Source of the DNA: S012-113 sp965368405
GTDB lineage: Bacteria; Bacteroidota; Bacteroidia; Cytophagales; Cyclobacteriaceae
Assembly: GCA_965368405.1 (NCBI GenBank)
Contig: CBDUMS010000003.1
Span: 13,947 to 77,946 of the forward strand
Length of the DNA stretch: 64,000 nucleotides
Reading direction: 5' to 3'
The position numbers and the translations under genes were made by a program. The notes below the pieces were generated by a model, which was not told the DNA's origin, ran no database searches, and saw only the letters and a list, made by a program, of their open reading frames with translations. This document shows, piece after piece, positions 1-7,749 of this stretch (within the stretch, counting starts at the first letter, position 1; the number at the start of each line of letters is the position of its first letter).

Positions 1-118
1 CCTGAAGATTGCCATCACTCACATTTTTATTAAAGCCATAAAAACGCTCATAAAATGTTGGCAGGGAACAACTCGTTAAAAGTAGCCCTGCCAGAAAACC
101 TAAAATTAATCTATGCAT
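1..118 (-). CDS. Lipoprotein, N-terminal part only (cut by window edge)
   Basis: An open frame starts with ATG at 118-116 and runs off the left end without a stop, giving about 39 residues. The N-terminus is a lipoprotein signal: charged start (MHR), a hydrophobic run, and a lipobox LLTSC with the Cys at residue 17. It begins 18 bases after the stop of the LpoB-like gene and is on the same strand, so the two are probably cotranscribed. In Bacteroidota, LpoB-like genes often neighbour another uncharacterised lipoprotein (the COG3014 type); the visible part is too short to confirm that assignment. Confidence 0.6.
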   Translation of the reverse strand, partial: MHRLILGFLAGLLLTSCSLPTFYERFYGFNKNVSDGNLQ

Positions 119-136
119 GAAGCAGGAAGATGGGTG

Positions 137-724
137 CTAGTTCTTAATGTATTTCTTAATCTCCTTGTCGCCTAACCATACTTTTTCGGTCGATTCAAGG
201 TTCACCATTTCGAGGTTAACTTTATAACTAACCACTTTCTCTTTCTTTAGCTGGTCTACCGTAGAATTTATAGTGCCAAATAACATAAAATCAGCGCCTA
301 GTTCATTGGCGATTCTACTTTGAGTATCTACCGAAGCATTGGTTTGCTGCTGTTCTTTCTCTTCTCGGAGCTTATCTCGGAAGAAATCATTTTCGACAAC
401 ACGTACACGACCCGAATTAATAAACTCGCGCTCAATATCCTTAATGAATGTCTCCGCTTCGATATGCTCATGGCTTCTATTAACAACAACACCTATGATC
501 ACCACTGGTGGTTTTTGTTGCTGGCCTGTAAAACGCTCTAGCCACGGTTTACTCAACACATCTCTAATCATTTCCTCGGCGACCTGTTTCGAATCGGTAT
601 CGTTCCAGCGACCACTGAGGTCAATTTGCTCGGCTGGGTCTACACGTGTTACCTTACGAGTTGCACATGATGATATGAGAATAGCGACTGCTGCTAATGC
701 GATGATTGATTTATAGAATTTCAT
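137..724 (-). CDS. LpoB-like lipoprotein (penicillin-binding protein activator family)
   Basis: A 195-residue protein with a lipoprotein signal (lipobox ISSC, Cys20), so it should be anchored in a membrane facing the periplasm. The body contains the features of the LpoB/CsgG-like fold: a PVVIIGVVVNRS beta strand after the linker, a helix with a RVRVVEND strand, and ELGADFMLFGTI near residues 140-152. In Enterobacteria LpoB is an outer-membrane lipoprotein that activates the peptidoglycan synthase PBP1B; in Bacteroidota the family is widespread but its partner is mostly untested. It sits between a small secreted protein upstream (8 bases) and a second lipoprotein downstream, so an envelope function is likely. 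The family call is fairly secure, the PBP-activating role is inference. Confidence 0.75.
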   Translation of the reverse strand: MKFYKSIIALAAVAILISSCATRKVTRVDPAEQIDLSGRWNDTDSKQVAEEMIRDVLSKPWLERFTGQQQKPPVVIIGVVVNRSHEHIEAETFIKDIEREFINSGRVRVVENDFFRDKLREEKEQQQTNASVDTQSRIANELGADFMLFGTINSTVDQLKKEKVVSYKVNLEMVNLESTEKVWLGDKEIKKYIKN

Positions 725-732
725 TATCTTAT

Positions 733-1188
733 TTATTTAAATTTTAGTACGCCACGTGGTTTTTCTAAGCGCTTTAACACGAGTTCGTATTTGGTTAGTT
801 TTTTAATCTTATAGTCACTGTTTTCTAAACGATTAGTAGCATCGCGAGCGTCATGGACCAATAACAACCTCTTTCCGTCCATTACCCATTTACCCGACAT
901 ATACTCATAATCATTGTTCTTATAGCCAAATTTATGATCGATGCTGAATGACATCTCGTTACCCTGCTCCATTCTAAAACCATCTGTTTTCTTTAGTTTG
1001 GTGAGCTTCTTCTTGCTTACTGTTAGCACGGTCCACTTCTTTGCTGTTAACAAACTCTCCATCTGTCTTTTATTTCTTTCCTGAGCATTTGCGTCATTAA
1101 AACCTAGGGTTCCTAAAAACATGCTTAAAACGAAAATCAATACACTTTTTTTTGCCATTTTACTTTGTTGAATAGTTCTTGTTTTCAT
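733..1188 (-). CDS. Small secreted protein, lipocalin-like size, unknown function
   Basis: A 151-residue protein with an N-terminal signal peptide ending near ANAQ. After cleavage about 115 residues remain, rich in Lys and in short beta-strand patterns (KKWTVLTV, MSFSIDHKF, MSGKWVMDGKRLLLV), which resembles the small lipocalin-like proteins common in Bacteroidota; this is a resemblance, not a firm family assignment. ATG at 1188 is preceded by an A-rich stretch typical of this phylum; an internal ATG at 1158 would give a more compact signal peptide and is a real alternative. It is followed after 8 bases by the LpoB-like gene and likely heads that small envelope operon. Confidence 0.55.
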   Translation of the reverse strand: MKTRTIQQSKMAKKSVLIFVLSMFLGTLGFNDANAQERNKRQMESLLTAKKWTVLTVSKKKLTKLKKTDGFRMEQGNEMSFSIDHKFGYKNNDYEYMSGKWVMDGKRLLLVHDARDATNRLENSDYKIKKLTKYELVLKRLEKPRGVLKFK

Positions 1189-1253
1189 GATATTTTTTCT
1201 TGATTTAAAAATATACTATAACTCTGAACAATCAAGCCTAAAAACAATTTTAA

Positions 1254-2033
1254 TTAGTTCAGAATTGAATCTATAAACTTTATTATAGACTCCTTCTGGT
1301 GTTCATCGTTAATGGCTAACTGCCGTATAAACTCACTACCAATAATCGCGCCATTCGCATATTCCCTGGTAAAATCATACTGTAATTTATTCTTAATGCC
1401 AAAACCGATAAGAACCTTAGAATCTAAATTCATAGCCTTAATGCGCTTAAAATAGTCTATTTGGGCCTCACTAAAGCTTGCCTCAGTTCCACCTGTTATG
1501 CTATTATCGGCAACAAGATATAAGAATCCTGAACTTAATCGATCTGCTTCTGTGATACGATCATCTGAAGTTCGGGGAGTAATAAGGAATGAGATAGCAA
1601 TGTCATACTTCTCGAATAAGTGCTTATAATCATTCTCATATATGTCCATGGGGAGGTCTGGAATAATCAACCCAGATACTCCTGAGTCTTTGCAATTAGC
1701 TAGAAACTTTTCAATCCCAACGGTCATTAATTGGTTTAAGTAGCCCATTAGAACTAAGGTAAGCGCTGTACTCTCGGTTATTTCCTTAACTTGCTTGAAC
1801 ATAACATCTAGATTCATCCCATTCTTAAGCGCAATTGCACTACTCTCCTGGATAGTAGTACCGTCGGCCAGTGGATCGGAATATGGCATGCCGATTTCTA
1901 TAAGCTTAACACCTGCCTGATCAAGTGCTTGCGCAATCCTTACTGTACTATCAAGCGCAGGATAGCCTGCCGTATAGAAAATATTAAGTAAGCCTTCTGA
2001 ATTTCGATCAAAAAGTGAGTCTATCTTATTCAT
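1254..2033 (-). CDS. trpA: Tryptophan synthase alpha chain
   Basis: TrpA cleaves indole-3-glycerol phosphate to indole and glyceraldehyde 3-phosphate, passing indole to TrpB. The 259-residue length fits the family. Visible signatures are the active-site Glu in KLIEIGMPYSDPLADG (about residues 43-58), the catalytic Asp in SGLIIPDLPMD (about residue 127) and the phosphate-binding GFGIKN. The start overlaps the end of trpB by 8 bases, indicating translational coupling. It is the last gene of the operon; no clear intrinsic terminator follows it before the next leftward gene. Confidence 0.97.
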   Translation of the reverse strand: MNKIDSLFDRNSEGLLNIFYTAGYPALDSTVRIAQALDQAGVKLIEIGMPYSDPLADGTTIQESSAIALKNGMNLDVMFKQVKEITESTALTLVLMGYLNQLMTVGIEKFLANCKDSGVSGLIIPDLPMDIYENDYKHLFEKYDIAISFLITPRTSDDRITEADRLSSGFLYLVADNSITGGTEASFSEAQIDYFKRIKAMNLDSKVLIGFGIKNKLQYDFTREYANGAIIGSEFIRQLAINDEHQKESIIKFIDSILN

Positions 2034-3213
2034 GCTTTGATTCTTTTAGAAAATTTAGAAAAGTCTGAAGGTCTTTATCACCGCGACCCGATAAATTTAT
2101 TACAACAACATCATCAGAATTCAAATGCATATAATTTAATACAGCCAAGGCATGCGATGACTCCAATGCCGGCAGTATTCCGTCTCTACGACTGAGCTCC
2201 ACTCCTTCTTGCAAGGCTTCTTCATCGTTGATACTGTACACAATTGCTCTTCCTGATTTTATTAGGTTGGCATGCATCGGACCAATTCCTGGGTAATCTA
2301 ATCCCGCAGAAATTGAATAAGGTTCCGTTATCTGTCCGTAATCATCCTGCATTAAGAGGGTTTTGCTGCCATGAATAACACCAGTTCTACCCAACTGGCT
2401 TGTCGCCGCAGATTCACCGCTCTCAATGCCTTTACCACCGGCTTCCACGGCTATCAATTTAACTTCAGGGTCCTCGATAAAGTCGTAATAAGCACCTGCG
2501 GCATTGCTGCCACCACCTATACAGGCGATGATGTAATCTGGCTTATCAATGTTTTGTTCAGTTTTTAGCTGCTCCGCTATTTCCTGGCTTATAATGGCTT
2601 GTAATCGTGCAACCAGGTCTGGGTATGGGTGTGGGCCTACCACCGAACCGATAAGATAATAGGTTTCCGGGTTGTTAATCCAATAGCGGATAGCTTCGTT
2701 TGTCGCATCTTTAAGGGTTTTACTGCCGCTAGTTGCAGCAATCACTTCCGCACCAAGCATTTTCATACGTTCAACATTTGGAGCTTGTCGAGCAATATCG
2801 ATTTCACCCATAAAAACCTTGCACTCCATATCCATTAATGCTGCAGCTGTGGCTGTTGCCACACCATGCTGACCTGCACCCGTTTCGGCAATGATCTGTG
2901 TTTTATTCAGTGCTTTGGCAACAAGAATCTGACCAATTGCATTGTTTATCTTATGCGCACCCGTATGATTTAAATCCTCTCGCTTGAGGTAGATTTTTGC
3001 ATTATAACGCTGTGAAAGATAATTTGAAAAATAGAGCGGAGACGGACGGCCAACATAATCTTTTAATAAACTACGATAGTCGGTTATAAAAGCCTCACTG
3101 CCTATAATCTTAAGGTAATTCTCTCGCAATTCTTCCACATTTGGGTATAGCATTTCTGGAATAAATGCTCCTCCAAAATCTCCGTAAAAACCTTTATCAT
3201 CAGGATTCTTCAT
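2026..3213 (-). CDS. trpB: Tryptophan synthase beta chain
   Basis: TrpB is the PLP enzyme that condenses indole with serine to tryptophan. At 395 residues it is standard size. The PLP lysine lies in HTGAHKINNAIGQ, followed by ETGAGQHGVATA and the phosphate-binding CIGGGSNAAG loop; the C-terminal part holds the ESSHALA motif. ATG overlaps the trpF stop by four bases (ATGA), and the gene itself overlaps trpA by eight, so all three are translationally linked. The GDFGGAFIPEML start is the typical TrpB1 type, the form that complexes with TrpA. Confidence 0.98.
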   Translation of the reverse strand: MKNPDDKGFYGDFGGAFIPEMLYPNVEELRENYLKIIGSEAFITDYRSLLKDYVGRPSPLYFSNYLSQRYNAKIYLKREDLNHTGAHKINNAIGQILVAKALNKTQIIAETGAGQHGVATATAAALMDMECKVFMGEIDIARQAPNVERMKMLGAEVIAATSGSKTLKDATNEAIRYWINNPETYYLIGSVVGPHPYPDLVARLQAIISQEIAEQLKTEQNIDKPDYIIACIGGGSNAAGAYYDFIEDPEVKLIAVEAGGKGIESGESAATSQLGRTGVIHGSKTLLMQDDYGQITEPYSISAGLDYPGIGPMHANLIKSGRAIVYSINDEEALQEGVELSRRDGILPALESSHALAVLNYMHLNSDDVVVINLSGRGDKDLQTFLNFLKESKHE

Positions 3214-3818
3214 TGTATTATCTGCTTCATTTTTTTAATCAATTCTATATTCTTAACTCCAGGTTCAGTTTCAAAGCCACTGTTTATATCGATGCCTATT
3301 AGGTCAGGGTGCTTAATATTAAGTATCTCATGAGCATCTTCAAGAGCAATTCCACCACTCAAGAAAAAAGGCGTTGGGCCAGGATATTCATTAAGTTTAG
3401 CCCAATTGAATTTCACCCCTGAGCCACCATATTGTCGGGTTTTTGTATCGAACAGGAAATATTGGCAGCTATTTTGGTAAGCTTCAATCACCTGCATGTC
3501 AAATTCTGTATCTATACCAAAGGCTTTAATAATAGGATAGTGATTGGAGAGTTTTTGGCAAAACTCCGGAGACTCATCGCCGTGTAATTGGATGAAGTCC
3601 AGGTTATGAATTTTGGCCCTACGCAACACCTCATCCTTTGCAGGATTTACAAATACACCAACGTTTTTTGATAAATAAACTTTCTCAGAATTACTAATGG
3701 GCTGCTCTAAATAACGCTTCGACTTAGGATAGAAGTTAAAGCCTATCATCTCTACAGGCAGCCTAGCTATAGCTTTGTACTGATTTTGTTGTGTAATGCC
3801 GCAGACCTTAATTATCAT
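3210..3818 (-). CDS. trpF: Phosphoribosylanthranilate isomerase
   Basis: TrpF performs the Amadori rearrangement of N-(5'-phosphoribosyl)anthranilate. The 202-residue protein begins with the family hallmark IKVCGIT (catalytic Cys7 within it), continues with IGFNFYPKSKR and VGVFVN, and ends with the phosphate-binding FFLSGGIA and the IDINSGFE motif. In many Proteobacteria trpF is fused to trpC; here it is free-standing. Its ATG overlaps the last base of the trpC stop, and its stop overlaps the trpB start. Confidence 0.96.
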   Translation of the reverse strand: MIIKVCGITQQNQYKAIARLPVEMIGFNFYPKSKRYLEQPISNSEKVYLSKNVGVFVNPAKDEVLRRAKIHNLDFIQLHGDESPEFCQKLSNHYPIIKAFGIDTEFDMQVIEAYQNSCQYFLFDTKTRQYGGSGVKFNWAKLNEYPGPTPFFLSGGIALEDAHEILNIKHPDLIGIDINSGFETEPGVKNIELIKKMKQIIQ

Positions 3819-4600
3819 TATTCTTCCTTAATATTCTTAATGAAATTATGGCAAGCTGCTCCGGGATCCTCCTCCTTCATAAAACTTTCACCTACCAGAA
3901 ACCCATTAAAGCCAGCTTTTTGAAGGGCAGAAAGATTAGAACCAGAATCAAGTCCGCTTTCGGCAATTTTAACTTGGCTATTCAGCTTCTCAGATAACAT
4001 GATGGAGTTCGAGATATCGACCTCGAAAGTATCGAGGTTGCGATTATTTACACCTACAATCTCCTCCTTACCCGACAGCTTTTCTAATTCTACCGAATCG
4101 TGTATTTCAATAATCGCTTCAAGCCCTAAATCAAATGCAATCGACAGATAATCAGCAATTTGCTGCTTAGACAGTATTGCCGCTATCAGAAGAATACAAT
4201 CGGCACCCATAATCTTAGCTTCGTAAATCTGGTAAGGATCAATGGTAAAATCCTTGCGAAGAACAGGCAGTTCAACAGTTTGTTTAACTTGAATAAGATC
4301 ATCTACCGAACCCTGAAAAAAAGCATTGTCGGTGAGCACCGAAATGGCCGATGCACCGGCAAGTTCATAGCCTAAAGCGATTTCTTTTGGATCTGCATTG
4401 GCTCGAATTTGCCCCTTAGATGGTGATGCTCGCTTAAATTCAGCAATTACCCCGGAGCCTTTTAAGATAGATGTCTTTAATGAGCGACTCGTTTCCTTCA
4501 GCTGAGATTTTTTTTTAAGGGATGCGAGCGAGTTAATACTCTTTAAAGTCGCTACTTCCTCTAATTTTGCTCGCACTATTTTATCCAGTACTCCCCTCAT
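3818..4600 (-). CDS. trpC: Indole-3-glycerol phosphate synthase
   Basis: TrpC closes the indole ring with loss of CO2 and water. The protein has 260 residues with the canonical motifs VIAEFKRASPSKG (catalytic Lys and Glu), LRKDF, ADCILLIAAIL, IIEIHDSVEL, VGVNNRNLDTF and KIAESGLDS, followed by FLVGESFM. It overlaps trpD by four bases (ATGA) and trpF by one. Monofunctional form, as usual in this phylum. Confidence 0.97.
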   Translation of the reverse strand: MRGVLDKIVRAKLEEVATLKSINSLASLKKKSQLKETSRSLKTSILKGSGVIAEFKRASPSKGQIRANADPKEIALGYELAGASAISVLTDNAFFQGSVDDLIQVKQTVELPVLRKDFTIDPYQIYEAKIMGADCILLIAAILSKQQIADYLSIAFDLGLEAIIEIHDSVELEKLSGKEEIVGVNNRNLDTFEVDISNSIMLSEKLNSQVKIAESGLDSGSNLSALQKAGFNGFLVGESFMKEEDPGAACHNFIKNIKEE

Positions 4601-5583
4601 TCGGTTATAGCCTTTAGAATGGTGAGCGCTCTACCCGACTCTAATCCTTCTCTGGCAATTGCCACACATTCTTCGAGCGATTTTTTGGGTTCAAAGCACT
4701 GAATAGACAACCCTGCATTGGCGAGTACCACGTTATTTTGGGCTTCAGTACCGTTCTTTTCTAGTACCTCAACAAAGATCTTAGCAGCTTCTTCTATCGT
4801 GTCCCCACCATGTAACTGGTCTTGTTGATAGGATGGCAATCCAAAATCATTACTTTCAAGAATCGTTTCGGTACCAGCACCTATTACCTTCGTTGGACCG
4901 GTTAATGATACTTCATCGTACCCATCAAGCCCGTGAACCACAAAATAACGACGATCTAAATGCTGTAAGAAGTATTGATAGAGTCTTGCAACATGTAAAT
5001 CATAGACGCCTACTACTTGATGCGATGGCGAAGCAGGATTAACCAATGGTCCCAGGAGATTAAAAAACGTTTTTACTTTAAGGCTTCTTCGAGTTGGCCC
5101 TACGGCTTTCATGGCTGGATGAAATAAAGGAGCATGCAAAAAGCAAATCTTATGCTGGTCTAGTTGAGACTTAAGAATCGAATGATCGTTGGTGAAGGTG
5201 TATCCTAAGAACTCTAAAACATTCGATGAGCCCGATACTGACGAAACACCATAATTTCCATGCTTTACTACGTTATACCCTGCTCCCGCTACAACAAATG
5301 CGGAAAGCGTTGAGACATTAAAAGTATTCTTGCCATCTCCCCCCGTGCCACATAAGTCAATGGCAGAAAAATCACCAAAGTTAACAGGAACAGCTAATTC
5401 TAAAAGGGCATCTCGGAATCCTGCAAGCTCATCAACCGATATCGGACGCATTAAATATGTAGTTAAGAAAGCCGCTATCTCAGCATCAGTAAATTCTTCA
5501 TTAGCAATTCTGAGCATGATCGAGTATGCCTCATCTTTATTAAGAGTATACTGATTAATTAAGCGGTCTAAAATATCTTTCAT
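4597..5583 (-). CDS. trpD: Anthranilate phosphoribosyltransferase
   Basis: TrpD transfers the phosphoribosyl group of PRPP to anthranilate. The 328 residues carry the PRPP-binding motif DLCGTGGDGKNTFNVST (about residues 77-93), the KHGNYGVSS substrate loop and HPAMKAVGPTRRSL. It is separate from the glutamine amidotransferase TrpG, which lies 19 bases upstream, unlike the enteric TrpGD fusion. The stop overlaps the trpC start. Confidence 0.97.
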   Translation of the reverse strand: MKDILDRLINQYTLNKDEAYSIMLRIANEEFTDAEIAAFLTTYLMRPISVDELAGFRDALLELAVPVNFGDFSAIDLCGTGGDGKNTFNVSTLSAFVVAGAGYNVVKHGNYGVSSVSGSSNVLEFLGYTFTNDHSILKSQLDQHKICFLHAPLFHPAMKAVGPTRRSLKVKTFFNLLGPLVNPASPSHQVVGVYDLHVARLYQYFLQHLDRRYFVVHGLDGYDEVSLTGPTKVIGAGTETILESNDFGLPSYQQDQLHGGDTIEEAAKIFVEVLEKNGTEAQNNVVLANAGLSIQCFEPKKSLEECVAIAREGLESGRALTILKAITE

Positions 5584-5602
5584 GGCATTAAATAGTAATT
5601 AA

Positions 5603-6181
5603 TCAGTTTTTATTCAGAAAGTTATCGATAATACGCTCACCATATTCAGACAAATACGACTCAGGATGAAATTGCACTCCCTTTACATTCAAGGTTCTAT
5701 GGTTTAATCCCATAATCTGACCATTTCCGTCGATACAGTTAATCTCTAGTTCTGAAGGAATGTGTTGCTTATCAACGACCCATGAATGATAACGCGCGGC
5801 AGTAAAAATATCAGTCATGCCACTATATAAGGTCTCATTTAGCTTAATAATCTTCATGGTATCGCTTACCCCATGATATACCTTATCAAGGTTCAAGAGC
5901 TTGCCGCCAAAGGCTTCGGCAATAGCCTGATGCCCAAGACACACACCTAAAATGGGTTTATGTGGAGCCATTCGGGTAATAACCTCGAGTAGCTTACCTG
6001 CCTCAGATGGAATTCCAGGTCCAGGAGATAAGATAATGTGCGTATAATCGTCGATATCATCTAATGCAGGATCGTCGTTGCGAATAACAACAGGATCCGT
6101 CTTAGCTACTTTTTTAACCAGAAAAACCAGGTTGTAGGTAAACGAATCGTAGTTATCTATAATTAATATTTTCTCGCTCAT
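5603..6181 (-). CDS. trpG: Anthranilate synthase component II (glutamine amidotransferase)
   Basis: TrpG supplies ammonia from glutamine to TrpE. Class I amidotransferase signatures are visible: the start KILIIDNYDSFTYNL, the LSPGPGIP oxyanion strand, nucleophile Cys in GVCLGHQAIAEAFGG and the His/Glu pair in VQFHPESYLS. I chose ATG at 6181 because it lies one base after the trpE stop (TAG C ATG) and gives the usual 192-residue length; an upstream in-frame ATG at 6205 lies inside trpE. A dual role in p-aminobenzoate synthesis cannot be excluded from sequence, but the operon context favours tryptophan. Confidence 0.95.
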   Translation of the reverse strand: MSEKILIIDNYDSFTYNLVFLVKKVAKTDPVVIRNDDPALDDIDDYTHIILSPGPGIPSEAGKLLEVITRMAPHKPILGVCLGHQAIAEAFGGKLLNLDKVYHGVSDTMKIIKLNETLYSGMTDIFTAARYHSWVVDKQHIPSELEINCIDGNGQIMGLNHRTLNVKGVQFHPESYLSEYGERIIDNFLNKN

Positions 6182-6182
6182 G

Positions 6183-7571
6183 CTATAATGTTTTTGCCAT
6201 TGCAATGGCCGCCTGAATGGCTCCTAATTTATTTTCCACTTCTTGTCTCTCCATGTCCTCTGACGATGAGATCACGATCCCGGCACCAGCTTGAAAATGC
6301 AACTCCTGATTCTTAGACATCACACTTCGTATGGTAATGGCCATATTCATGTCACCATTAAAGTTAACATAGCCAATAGCTCCACCATAAAAGCCCCTTT
6401 CCTTTGGCTCATATTGGTTGATTAGATCTACCGCCATGAATTTAGGTGCTCCAGACAGTGTTCCTGCTGGAAAAGTGTCCTCAAAAACCTGAAAAGAACT
6501 TACCCCCTTTGGTTTTTGCCCAACAACCTTTGACACTAAATGAATAACATGGCTGAAATATTGAACAACTTTATTCTTAGAAACGTGCACATTTTTACAA
6601 TTTTTAGAAAGGTCGTTTCTCGCTAAATCTACAAGCATATTATGTTCGGCATTCTCCTTGGGGTCATTTGCCAGCTCTTTTGCTATTTCATTATCTTTTT
6701 CGTTATCGCCACTCCTCTTCATAGTTCCAGCGATAGGGTGAATCTCAACACTATCACCTCTAACCACAATTTGCGCTTCGGGCGAAGAACCCATTATTTT
6801 AAAATCGCCATAATCGAAATAAAAGAGATAAGGCGATGGGTTTATAGCGCGTAATGACCGGTATACATTGATATCATCGCCTTGGTATTCCTGAATATAT
6901 CTTCGTGATAACACCAATTGAAATACATCGCCTCGCTTACAATGCTCTTTCGCCTTAGTTACAAGTGACATATATTCGTCACTTTCCATATTCGATCTCA
7001 CTGGGCCAGGTTCGAAGGCATAAATCGAGCGGGTTGGTTTATTAACTAAGGAAATTATTTCAGGAAGCTTAGAAGGTTGGTCACCTTCAAGATTTTCTAT
7101 AATTGTAAGGCGACTATTATAATGATCGAAAACAATTAAGTAGGCAAAAAAATGAAATTGCAAATCGGGTATGCTACGATCTTCTTTTGCTGGATCTAAG
7201 GTGTAACTATCATAATACTGTACAGTTTCGAAAGTGCTGTAACCAAACAATCCATTATATTGCCGAATTTCCGGGTCTTCAGAAAGGAAATTAAAGCTGG
7301 CCATAAAGTTCTCCATCGCCATGGATAGCTTTTTATTGGTAAGGTTTAATTCGATCTCATCTCCTGTAGACGAGGAAAAAACGCCATTCTCTACACTAAC
7401 GCTAGCAATTGGATCAAAACCAATAAAGGAAAAGCTATTCTCTTTAGATTGGTAGTCGGAACTTTCCAATAAGAGGGTTATAGGATACTTTTCACGAACA
7501 GCTAACAGTACATTTACCGGCGTAGTAAAGTCGGAAAGCTGATGATGAATATTTGATTTTATTTGTTTCAT
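6183..7571 (-). CDS. trpE: Anthranilate synthase component I
   Basis: TrpE makes anthranilate from chorismate and ammonia. The N-terminal region holds the TLLLESSD segment, the LLES motif that binds feedback-inhibiting tryptophan. The chorismate-binding domain shows FQLVLSRR, GSSPEAQIVV, HPIAGTMKRSG, DLARNDL, FPAGTLSGAPKFMA and GFYGGAIGY. The start is set at ATG 7571 (462 residues): a longer in-frame start at 7607 would lie inside the attenuator terminator and add a foreign 12-residue extension. First structural gene of the operon, downstream of a Trp-rich leader. Confidence 0.97.
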   Translation of the reverse strand: MKQIKSNIHHQLSDFTTPVNVLLAVREKYPITLLLESSDYQSKENSFSFIGFDPIASVSVENGVFSSSTGDEIELNLTNKKLSMAMENFMASFNFLSEDPEIRQYNGLFGYSTFETVQYYDSYTLDPAKEDRSIPDLQFHFFAYLIVFDHYNSRLTIIENLEGDQPSKLPEIISLVNKPTRSIYAFEPGPVRSNMESDEYMSLVTKAKEHCKRGDVFQLVLSRRYIQEYQGDDINVYRSLRAINPSPYLFYFDYGDFKIMGSSPEAQIVVRGDSVEIHPIAGTMKRSGDNEKDNEIAKELANDPKENAEHNMLVDLARNDLSKNCKNVHVSKNKVVQYFSHVIHLVSKVVGQKPKGVSSFQVFEDTFPAGTLSGAPKFMAVDLINQYEPKERGFYGGAIGYVNFNGDMNMAITIRSVMSKNQELHFQAGAGIVISSSEDMERQEVENKLGAIQAAIAMAKTL

Positions 7572-7577
7572 ACTATT

Positions 7578-7610
7578 AAAAAAAAAGGCCTGCTGAGAAA
7601 ACAGCAAGCC
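7578..7610 (-). terminator. trp attenuator terminator hairpin
   Basis: On the minus strand GGCTTGCTG (7610-7602) pairs with CAGCAGGCC (7595-7587): nine pairs with one G-U, loop of six bases, followed directly by nine T (7586-7578). It ends six bases before the trpE ATG and 26 bases after the leader-peptide stop. Position, strength and the leader peptide upstream make it an attenuator that should stop transcription when tryptophan is plentiful. I could not draw a convincing antiterminator by eye; a short CAAG/CTTG match between the Trp codons' 3' flank and the 5' arm is only four pairs. Confidence 0.9.
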
Positions 7611-7635
7611 GATTATAAGTCTTATATATACGGGA

Positions 7636-7692
7636 CTATCCTTTTTCTCCTAGAGGAAAAATCTTGAACCACCACCAATTATTTCTTTGCAT
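7636..7692 (-). CDS. trpL: Trp operon leader peptide with three consecutive Trp codons
   Basis: ATG at 7692-7690 opens an 18-codon frame, MQRNNWWWFKIFPLGEKG, ending in TAG at 7638-7636. Codons 6-8 are TGG TGG TGG. It is 25 bases upstream of an intrinsic terminator that precedes trpE. By the enteric precedent, ribosome stalling at the Trp codons when charged tRNA-Trp is scarce would prevent terminator formation. Three tandem Trp codons in such a short frame at exactly this place are very unlikely by chance. An imperfect inverted repeat (TTTTTCCT with AGG-AG-AAAAA) overlaps codons 11-17 and may act as pause or anti-antiterminator element. Confidence 0.88.
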   Translation of the reverse strand: MQRNNWWWFKIFPLGEKG

Positions 7693-7706
7693 TAAAATCA
7701 TCTTGA

Positions 7707-7737
7707 CAAAATTAATCCAGTTTTCATATTATCCTAA
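7707..7737 (-). promoter_or_regulatory. Candidate trp operon promoter (Bacteroidota -33/-7 type)
   Basis: On the minus strand TAATTTTG (7714-7707) matches the phylum's -7 consensus TAnnTTTG fully, and TTAG (7737-7734) lies exactly 19 bases upstream in the position of the -33 TTTG element with three of four bases matching. Transcription would start near 7702-7699, about ten bases before the leader-peptide ATG. The promoter lies directly after the stop of the upstream ABC transporter gene at 7750. Confidence 0.5.
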
Positions 7738-7749
7738 CCCGCTAGAAGA

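Noticed and set aside
339..716. 125-residue open frame on the plus strand over the LpoB-like gene
   Set aside because: Antisense shadow of a well-supported lipoprotein gene; Ser/Thr-rich composition without motifs. Many similar antisense frames across the window were rejected for the same reason.
7572..7607. Longer trpE with a start at 7607
   Set aside because: The 12 extra codons lie in the attenuator terminator and T-run; the ATG at 7571 gives the normal TrpE N-terminus.
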